Below, in pieces: positions 6,747 to 11,848 of a DNA stretch of 11,848 nucleotides. This DNA is from Chloroflexota bacterium. Its GTDB lineage: Bacteria; Chloroflexota; UBA6077. The number at the start of each line of letters is the position of its first letter. Position 1 is the first letter of the stretch. Under the pieces are notes generated by a model. The model was not told the DNA's origin, made no database searches, and was given only the letters and a program-made list of their open reading frames with translations. Where the stretch lies: NCBI GenBank assembly GCA_021786215.1, contig JAJYNT010000242.1:1-11848 (forward strand), written 5' to 3'. A program made the position numbers and the translations under genes.

Positions 6747-8261
6747 GTGCGGGAAAGGCCCTTCGGGGGCGAGAACCACAAGTGGTGGGTTCTGGCGACG
6801 GTCGACATCGGAATCCTGATGGCGACCCTGGACGCCAGCATCGTCAACATCGCCTTGCCCACCATCCTGGAGGACCTTCGCACCAACCTGGTGTTCGTCG
6901 AGTGGGTGCTCGAGGCCTACCTGCTCGCGATCACCGTCCTTCTGCTCCCTATCGGCCGTCTGTCCGACATCGCCGGCCGCAAGAAGGTGTACACCGCCGG
7001 TTTTGGGATTTTCATCCTGGGGTCGGGCCTCTCCGGCTTTTCGCGAAGTGCGGAGGAGTTGATAGCCTTCCGTGTGCTTCAGGCGGTCGGAGCCGCCATG
7101 CTGCTGGCGAACGGCTTTGCCATCGTCACCGCGGTCTTTCCAGCCTACCAGCGAGGCACGGCCCTGGGGATCAACGGCACGGTGGTGGCCACCGGCTTCG
7201 CCCTGGGGCCGACGATCGGCGGTCTCCTTATCGACTCCCTGGGGTGGCCCTGGATCTTCTACGTGAACGTGCCCATCGGGATCATCGGCACGGCGGCAGC
7301 TTGGATGATCCTGAACGAGCCTATCCTCTCCGGTGATCGGCGAGGGCGGAGGCGTCAGCGTTTCGACTTTGCCGGCGCCGCCACTTCGATCCTGGGCCTT
7401 CTATCTCTGCTCTTTGCCCTGACCCTAGGCCCTGAGAACGGCTGGAGTTCCTTTCTGGTGCTGCTGTTGTTTGGCCTGTTCGTCCTCTTCATGGCCGCCT
7501 TTTTCTTTCTCGAGTCGCGACTGTTGGATCCGCTGGTGGAGCTATCGCTCTTTCGGCGGCGGACCTTCACCGCCGGCAATGTGGCCGGGACCATGGCATT
7601 CCTTGCCATCTCCGCCAACGCTTTCTTGATGCCCTTCTACCTGCAGTTGGTTCTGGGCTACACTCCTCTGCAGGCCGGCCTTCTGTTGACCCCGACGGCG
7701 CTGGTGCTGGCCATCGTGTCGCCCCTCAGTGGGTGGGTCTCGGACCGTATTGGGGCGCGCATTCTCTCGTCGGTGGGGTTGGCGATAAACGGCCTCGCCC
7801 TCTACCTCCTGGGCAGCCTGACCGTCGAGGAGAGCTACGTCAGAGTGCTGTACTGGTTGCTGCTGTTGGGCTTCGGCCAGGGAATGTTCCAGGCCCCTAA
7901 CAACAGCTCTGTAATGGGGGATGTGCCCAGGGACAAACTCGGCGTCGGGTCGGGGATCCTCTCCATGGTACGGAACCTCGGGCAGGTGGTGGGTCTGGCC
8001 ATCAGCGCCTCCTTCCTGCTCAGCAGCCTGTCGACGGTGGGTGGAACCGCGGCCCTGGGGGCACTGGAACTTGGGGGGATCAGCGGGCAAGCGAATCCGG
8101 AGCTGCTGGCGGCTTTCATGGCGGGATTTCACGATGCCTACCTGGCTGCCACCGGGTTCGCCGCGTTGGGTGTCCTGGCTTCGCTGGTGCGGTCCTCGAG
8201 GATGGCGCCTCCCGTCAGTCTGGTGGAGAGACGGGAACCCACTACCGAACAGCCGCGCTAA
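6747..8261 (+). CDS. DHA2-family (EmrB/QacA-like) major facilitator drug exporter
   Basis: This 504-residue inner-membrane protein has the length and hydrophobic pattern of 14-helix drug:proton antiporters of the MFS DHA2 family. Helix 1 carries the family signature TLDASIVNIALPTI (27-40). Motif A in the first cytoplasmic loop is GRLSDIAGRKKV (70-81), and the antiporter motif C in helix 5 is GFALGPTIGG (150-159). A charged loop near 195-205 (GDRRGRRRQR) leads into the middle pair of helices expected of DHA2. The start is GTG at 6747: an in-frame TAG sits directly before it, and GAGG (6734-6737) lies nine bases upstream. No HlyD/EmrA-type membrane-fusion partner or TetR/MarR regulator is adjacent, so it probably works alone; the substrate cannot be read from sequence. 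It converges on the glutaredoxin-like gene and the two stop codons overlap, leaving no space for a terminator. Confidence 0.93.
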   Translation: MRERPFGGENHKWWVLATVDIGILMATLDASIVNIALPTILEDLRTNLVFVEWVLEAYLLAITVLLLPIGRLSDIAGRKKVYTAGFGIFILGSGLSGFSRSAEELIAFRVLQAVGAAMLLANGFAIVTAVFPAYQRGTALGINGTVVATGFALGPTIGGLLIDSLGWPWIFYVNVPIGIIGTAAAWMILNEPILSGDRRGRRRQRFDFAGAATSILGLLSLLFALTLGPENGWSSFLVLLLFGLFVLFMAAFFFLESRLLDPLVELSLFRRRTFTAGNVAGTMAFLAISANAFLMPFYLQLVLGYTPLQAGLLLTPTALVLAIVSPLSGWVSDRIGARILSSVGLAINGLALYLLGSLTVEESYVRVLYWLLLLGFGQGMFQAPNNSSVMGDVPRDKLGVGSGILSMVRNLGQVVGLAISASFLLSSLSTVGGTAALGALELGGISGQANPELLAAFMAGFHDAYLAATGFAALGVLASLVRSSRMAPPVSLVERREPTTEQPR

Positions 8262-8491
8262 GTCAATAGCTCTTCCAGCCTCCGGCGATTGAAGCCGACA
8301 ACCACCTCGTCGTCGATCTTTATCACGGGGGTGGTCATGTAACCCAGTTCGGCCAGCTCCTGTATGGCGCTTTCGTCTTTCAATACATCCCTCTCGACGT
8401 AGGGTATGCCCTTCTGTGAAAGGAACTCTTTCACCCTATCGCAGAACATTCAACCCGCCGTCTGGATGTACACTATCACCTGCTTTGCCAT
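8258..8491 (-). CDS. Glutaredoxin/NrdH-like thiol-redox selenoprotein (UGA read as Sec14)
   Basis: This 77-residue thioredoxin-fold redox protein reads from the ATG at 8491 to the TAG at 8260-8258, if the in-frame TGA at 8452-8450 is decoded as selenocysteine. It begins MAKQVIVYIQTAG, then TGA, then MFCDRVKEFLSQKGIPY. The TGA takes the place of the first Cys in the CxxC site, giving U14-M-F-C17. Everything else is intact: strand 1, helix 1, the cis-Pro motif TTPVI (Pro55), and the C-terminal EVVVGFNRRRLEELL typical of small glutaredoxins. An AAGGGG ribosome site lies six bases before the ATG, and a fitting SECIS hairpin follows the TGA. The alternative start at Met15 (8449) would remove strand 1 and half of the active site. 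It probably reduces disulfides or peroxidised partners in the cytoplasm and is likely cotranscribed with the upstream sensor kinase (45-base gap). A decayed gene is possible but less likely. Confidence 0.82.
8412..8446 (-). promoter_or_regulatory. Candidate bacterial SECIS element
   Basis: In the mRNA (minus strand), GUGAAAG (8434-8428) pairs perfectly with CUUUCAC (8422-8416) around the 5-nt loop AGUUC (8427-8423). A lower stem UUCU (8446-8443) with AGAA (8415-8412) can form across an 8-nt one-sided bulge. The loop lies 22 nt after the TGA, and its second base is G, followed by U. Known bacterial SECIS elements have an apical loop roughly 16-37 nt after UGA with a G in the first two loop bases, and the E. 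coli fdhF element uses a GU in the loop to bind SelB. The fit is good but has not been scored computationally. Confidence 0.65.
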
Positions 8492-8536
8492 AGCTTTCCC
8501 CTTTCAGCTCAGGAGTGATGTTGTGGAATCGACCGC

Positions 8537-10618
8537 TCACCCCGTCACGGGCAGGGTGAAGCAGAATGTTGAGCCTCTATCCGGCTCGCTCTCCGCCCAG
8601 ATGCGCCCGCCGTGGGCCTCAACCAGCATCCTGGTGATGTAGAGCCCCAGGCCCAAGCCCTCTTTTCTCTTGCTGCTCTTGGCCCTGTAGAACCGTTCGA
8701 ACAGATGAGGCAGCTCCTCGCGGTCGATCCCGGCGCCGTGGTCGATCACCGAGATCTTCACCTCGTCTCCTCCCTCCTCCACCTTGACCTCGACGGTTCC
8801 GTCCGAATACTTCAAGGCATTGGAGAGAAGATTGGTCAGGATCCGCTCCAGGCGATCCGGATCGGCTAGAACTGTGGAGCGGAACTCCGGCATCTCGATG
8901 CTTATGCGGTCGGTCTCCATGAAGAGGGAGAAGCGCTGTTTCAGCTCGACCGCGAAGGATGCCACATCGAGGGGCAACCTTTCCAGGTGCAGCTGCCCCG
9001 ATTCCAGCCGTGCCGAGTCTACCAGATCCTGGATCATCCGATTCATGCGGTGAGCCGCCGTGTAGATCGATTCCGCGCTCTGACGGACCATCTCCGGCCG
9101 ATCCATCATCCGCTGGATGATCTGAGCGTTGCCCTGGACCACGGTGATGGGCGCTCGAAGGTCATGGGAGATCATGGAGAGGAATTCCTCCCGGCTCTGC
9201 TCCAGGTTTCGCAGCTCCGTTACGTCCCTGTAGATCAGGATCGCCATCTCCGCCTGGCCATGCTCGTCCAGCACCGCCCCGCTCCCGAAGACCACTCGCC
9301 GGCTGGAGCCGTCGGCTCGTACCACCGTCGCTTCCTCGTTAACCAGCTGCTCGCCCCGCAGCACTCGACTGATCGGCAGCAGTTCGGGTGGCAGTGGCTC
9401 GCCGTTGGATCCCAAGACCTGGGCGTGAGTAGAGTCGAATACCCTTAACACCGGTTCGTCGGGATCCCCGAAGATCTCGCATGCAGCGTCGTTCCGAAGC
9501 AGTATATGGCCTTCTCGGTCGACGATGATTACACCCTCGCGGAGGTTGCGCAGCAGGGCATTCATCTGCTCGAGCTGCTTCTCCGCCTGCGTGGCCGACT
9601 GCTGATTTCTCAGACCCGAGGCCAACAACTGCCTGTTGGCCTCCTTCAGTTGGCCGAGAAGCTGCTCTCGCTCGGCCTCGGCCTGTCGCTGCTCCGTGAC
9701 GTCCCTACCCACGGCCACGGATCCGCTTACCCGACCCTCCTCGTCGTGCAGGGGGGCGGCATGCCAGATGATGATCCTGCGGCTACCGTCGGATGCGGTC
9801 TGCACTATCTCAATGTTGCGCACCACTTCGTTGCGCAACGCTGCTCGCTGCAGCGGCAGCTCCTCACTATCAAAGAGGGTGCCGTCCGGGTGGTACAGCC
9901 GGTAATGGCCGGGGTGCTCCTGGGAACTCAACCCTTTCTGGATGGTCATGCCCACCAGAGCCGAGTAGCTGGGGTTCATGTAGGTGGCGTGGCCCTGCGC
10001 GTCCGCCACGGTCACGGGGTCCAGCATGTTCTCCACCACCGCCTGCCAGCGGGCCTGTTCGAGCCGGGTTCGACGATTCGCCTCTTCGAGGTCGGCCAGC
10101 AAACGCTCCCTCTCCTGAGCCTGCCTCAGCTGCTCCATCAGGCGAGCTCGTTCCTCATCCGCCCGTTCAGACTCGGCGGTCGCTGTCGATTCCTGTTCCC
10201 GTCCATGGGGTTCGGCCGGCTCCTGCCGCATTATGAGATGGCCGATGAACGCCCCGGTTCGATCCAACACTGGGAAGACGCTGGAGTCCCAGCAGGCGAT
10301 CGCACGTTCGGCTCCGCTTCCGAACTCGAAGGGGATACGCTCGGTGATCCATGGCTCCTGGCACTCCCGTACCTCTCGGAGTCGGTCTTCGAACTGCTCC
10401 GTCCAGTCTGGAATGGTCTCCACCGTGGGGCGACCGATCAGTTGATCCAGGGGTAGCCCGGTCTGTTTGGCAAATGCGTCGTTGGCGGCCAGTACGGCGA
10501 GGTTGGGATCGATGAAGGCTATACCGAGGGGCAAGCGAGAGAAAAGCGCGGAGAGCATTGCCGCAGCCGCATCGGTGGAGATGGAGCTCAGACCCCTGAT
10601 GAGATCGTTGGTCTCCAA
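8537..10618 (-). CDS. Soluble sensor histidine kinase with three PAS domains
   Basis: This 693-residue two-component kinase has no transmembrane segment, so it should sense a cytoplasmic signal. The order is PAS1 (about 21-130), an acidic/basic coiled coil (about 145-190), PAS2 (about 190-308, ending VGRDVTEQRQAE), a second coiled coil (310-350), PAS3 (about 350-468, ending YRDVTELR), HisKA (about 474-545) and HATPase_c (about 585-690). The phospho-accepting residue is His485 in FLSMISHDLRAPI. The N box is NLLSNALKYS (Asn600), G1 is DHGAG (626-630), the F box is LFERFYR, and G2 is GLGLGL (654-659), so all catalytic boxes are intact. No cognate response regulator is in the window. The start is TTG at 10618 with GAGG seven bases upstream; an in-frame TGA at 10630-10628 prevents a longer form. 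PAS ligands cannot be predicted. The glutaredoxin-like gene follows 45 bases downstream on the same strand, which makes a redox signal plausible but unproven. Confidence 0.93.
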   Translation of the reverse strand: METNDLIRGLSSISTDAAAAMLSALFSRLPLGIAFIDPNLAVLAANDAFAKQTGLPLDQLIGRPTVETIPDWTEQFEDRLREVRECQEPWITERIPFEFGSGAERAIACWDSSVFPVLDRTGAFIGHLIMRQEPAEPHGREQESTATAESERADEERARLMEQLRQAQERERLLADLEEANRRTRLEQARWQAVVENMLDPVTVADAQGHATYMNPSYSALVGMTIQKGLSSQEHPGHYRLYHPDGTLFDSEELPLQRAALRNEVVRNIEIVQTASDGSRRIIIWHAAPLHDEEGRVSGSVAVGRDVTEQRQAEAEREQLLGQLKEANRQLLASGLRNQQSATQAEKQLEQMNALLRNLREGVIIVDREGHILLRNDAACEIFGDPDEPVLRVFDSTHAQVLGSNGEPLPPELLPISRVLRGEQLVNEEATVVRADGSSRRVVFGSGAVLDEHGQAEMAILIYRDVTELRNLEQSREEFLSMISHDLRAPITVVQGNAQIIQRMMDRPEMVRQSAESIYTAAHRMNRMIQDLVDSARLESGQLHLERLPLDVASFAVELKQRFSLFMETDRISIEMPEFRSTVLADPDRLERILTNLLSNALKYSDGTVEVKVEEGGDEVKISVIDHGAGIDREELPHLFERFYRAKSSKRKEGLGLGLYITRMLVEAHGGRIWAESEPDRGSTFCFTLPVTG

Positions 10619-10860
10619 GTGCCTGCCTCATTTTCAGGGTGGATGGAGGGCGTTTCCCGATTGGTCGATCGGCATGAGCACGGCCAGAGCCCATCCAACG
10701 TCTAACAACATGTTACTCTCCAGCGAGTGTCTATCACAAGGATCTATTTCCACATTCTCCCATTTCCGGTGGCCGGTCACCATCGGACTTGCTGTAATAT
10801 GGACTGTGCCTCAGATTAAGTTGCAAATACTGAATATCCAGAGGTGGCAGCAAGAAGCGC

Positions 10861-10868
10861 AGGAGGAG
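10861..10868 (+). promoter_or_regulatory. Strong Shine-Dalgarno of the acyl-CoA dehydrogenase-type gene
   Basis: AGGAGGAG lies seven bases before the ATG at 10876 and fixes that start. It is the strongest ribosome site seen in the window. The 257-base divergent gap (10619-10875) is locally AT-richer near 10790-10830 and must carry promoters for both genes, but I found no pair of boxes good enough to name. Confidence 0.7.
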
Positions 10869-10875
10869 CGTATCA

Positions 10876-11848
10876 ATGGATGGCAACGAAATCCGGCGTA
10901 CCGCGGTGATCGGCTCGGGGACCATGGCGGCGGGGTTGGTCCAAATCCTTGCCCAGGCCGGGTGCCGCGTCTATCTCGTGGGGCGCAGCGACGGGTCGAT
11001 GCAACGGTGCCTGCAACGTGTGCGGGATGGACTGCTTGCGCAGGTGAACAATGGGTTGCTGGGCGAGGGAGAGATTGGCCCCATATTGAGTCGCGTGGAG
11101 CCCACGACTTCGCTGGAGAGAGCTGCCTCGGACGTCCAGTTCGCCCTGGAGACGGTGATCGAGGATCTGGCGGTCAAGCAGCGGATCTTCGCCGATCTGG
11201 ATCGCTTCTCTCCTCGGGATGCGCTGCTGGCGACCAACACGTCGGGGATGAGAGTGGGTGACATCGCTGAGCGGACCGAGCATCCCGATCGGGTGCTGGG
11301 CTCCCACTTTTTCTACCCACCGGCGGTGGTGCCCGTGGTGGAGGTGGGATACGGCCGCAAAACCTCGGACGACACGATCGAGACCGCCGTTGCTTTCTGG
11401 AAGCGGTGCGGCAAGGAGCCCGTGGTGGTCCGGAAGGATATTAACGGGTTCCTGGTCACCAGGATGCAGGCGGCACTGACCCGGGAGGCGATCTCGCTGG
11501 TGGAAAACGGGGTCGCGGGACCCGAGGATGTGGACCGCGCGCTCAAGTGGGGCTTCGGGCTGCGGATACCCCTCACCGGGATCCTGGAACAGCGGGATTG
11601 GGGCGGCCTGGACGTGCACATGGCGGCATCGGCCTCCATCTATCCCACCCTGGACGATACCAAGGGGCCCATGCCCCTCATCATCGAGAAGGTGGGCCGA
11701 GGGGAGACCGGCGCGAAGTCCGGCAAGGGTTTCTACGACTGGACGGGCAAGGACATCGAGGCCCTGCGGGTGAAGAGGCAGGAGCAGTTGCTCCGATTGG
11801 TGCAGGCGCTGAAGGAGATCACCGCCGACGACGAAGACTTGGTTGAGA
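10876..11848 (+). CDS. 3-hydroxyacyl-CoA dehydrogenase-family enzyme (3' end outside window)
   Basis: The first 324 residues are visible and the frame is still open at the window edge. This is an NAD-dependent L-3-hydroxyacyl-CoA dehydrogenase fold, used in beta-oxidation or butanoyl-CoA metabolism. The Rossmann motif is VIGSGTMAAG (11-20). Conserved catalytic positions are Ser123 in TNTSG, His144 in SHFFYPP and Glu156 in PVVEV. The C-terminal helical domain is present with REAISLVENG, EDVDRAL, and GKGFYDW (283-289). Compared with the human enzyme, the Asn of HFFNP is Tyr147 and the active-site Asn of GFIVNR is Thr195 (NGFLVTR); the usual GPFEL segment is TGILE. It is therefore a divergent member whose substrate may not be a standard fatty acyl-CoA; carnitine- or gulonate-type dehydrogenases of the same superfamily are alternatives. 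ATG 10876 is fixed by a strong ribosome site. The visible part already exceeds the usual 280-320 residue domain length, so little more or a short extension is expected. Confidence 0.9.
   Translation, partial: MDGNEIRRTAVIGSGTMAAGLVQILAQAGCRVYLVGRSDGSMQRCLQRVRDGLLAQVNNGLLGEGEIGPILSRVEPTTSLERAASDVQFALETVIEDLAVKQRIFADLDRFSPRDALLATNTSGMRVGDIAERTEHPDRVLGSHFFYPPAVVPVVEVGYGRKTSDDTIETAVAFWKRCGKEPVVVRKDINGFLVTRMQAALTREAISLVENGVAGPEDVDRALKWGFGLRIPLTGILEQRDWGGLDVHMAASASIYPTLDDTKGPMPLIIEKVGRGETGAKSGKGFYDWTGKDIEALRVKRQEQLLRLVQALKEITADDEDLVE

Noticed and set aside
6686..7336. 216-residue plus-strand frame at the start of the exporter
   Set aside because: It is out of frame with the exporter, whose family motifs are all in the 6747 frame; its composition is Arg/His/Gly-rich noise.
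8258..8449. 63-residue open frame starting MFCDRV
   Set aside because: It lacks strand 1 and half of the redox motif, and has no ribosome site at 8449. The frame continues upstream through a TGA to an ATG with a ribosome site, so the longer selenoprotein model is preferred.
8258..8491. Glutaredoxin-like gene as a pseudogene with a nonsense mutation
   Set aside because: The TGA hits exactly the first active-site Cys position, no other damage is seen in 77 codons, and a hairpin with SECIS geometry follows. The combination is unlikely by decay, though not excluded without the Sec machinery in view.
9506..10456. 316-residue plus-strand open frame
   Set aside because: It is antisense to intact PAS domains of the kinase gene, and no domain is recognisable in it.
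10873..11619. 248-residue minus-strand open frame
   Set aside because: It is antisense to the dehydrogenase gene, whose Rossmann and catalytic motifs are clear.
1..11848. CRISPR array, tRNA, rRNA, riboswitch or insertion sequence
   Set aside because: No regularly spaced direct repeats, cloverleaf, rRNA core sequence, known aptamer or transposase coding sequence was recognised by reading both strands. A tRNAscan, Infernal and ISfinder run would be needed to be certain.

Overview
The window is GC-rich chromosomal DNA from a bacterium. Short intergenic spacers, GTG and TTG start codons, two Tat-exported proteins, heptamer repeats and REP-like palindromes are compatible with a Chloroflexota-type (possibly thermophilic) environmental genome. 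That lineage guess is an inference from gene style only; there is no rRNA or other decisive marker.

Layout, left to right. Positions 1-254 (minus) hold the N-terminal ATPase end of a type IIA topoisomerase B subunit (GyrB), cut by the window edge. Positions 353-1336 (minus) encode a six-helix membrane protein of unknown function. Positions 1446-3182 (minus) encode a Tat-exported lipoprotein of the family 5 peptide/nickel-type substrate-binding proteins whose halves are in swapped order, i.e. a circular permutation. A divergent control region with a near-consensus promoter separates it from a 951-residue Tat-exported, beta-rich protein of unknown family (3509-6364, plus). A 382-base gap (6365-6746) is packed with two REP/BIME-like palindromic elements and a heptamer tandem repeat. 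Next come a DHA2-family (EmrB/QacA-like) drug exporter (6747-8261, plus) and, converging on it with overlapping stop codons, a two-gene minus-strand unit: a triple-PAS soluble sensor histidine kinase (8537-10618) followed 45 bases downstream by a small glutaredoxin-like protein (8258-8491). Past a second divergent region, positions 10876-11848 (plus) encode most of a 3-hydroxyacyl-CoA dehydrogenase-family enzyme.

The two strongest observations are these. (1) The glutaredoxin-like gene carries an in-frame TGA exactly where the first Cys of the CxxC active site belongs, followed by a hairpin that fits the bacterial SECIS rules. It is therefore probably a selenoprotein (UxxC), and conventional gene calling would either miss it or truncate it to start at the Met after the TGA. 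(2) The substrate-binding protein has its usual C-terminal part (residues about 66-234) in front of its usual N-terminal part (about 239-578), with signal peptide and reading frame intact and no permease or ATPase genes alongside.

Functionally, the left half looks like envelope and transport functions (orphan binding protein, large exported protein, membrane protein). The right half combines a soluble PAS kinase with a redox protein, which suggests redox or stress sensing, next to a drug exporter. No CRISPR array, tRNA, rRNA, transposase or phage gene was seen.
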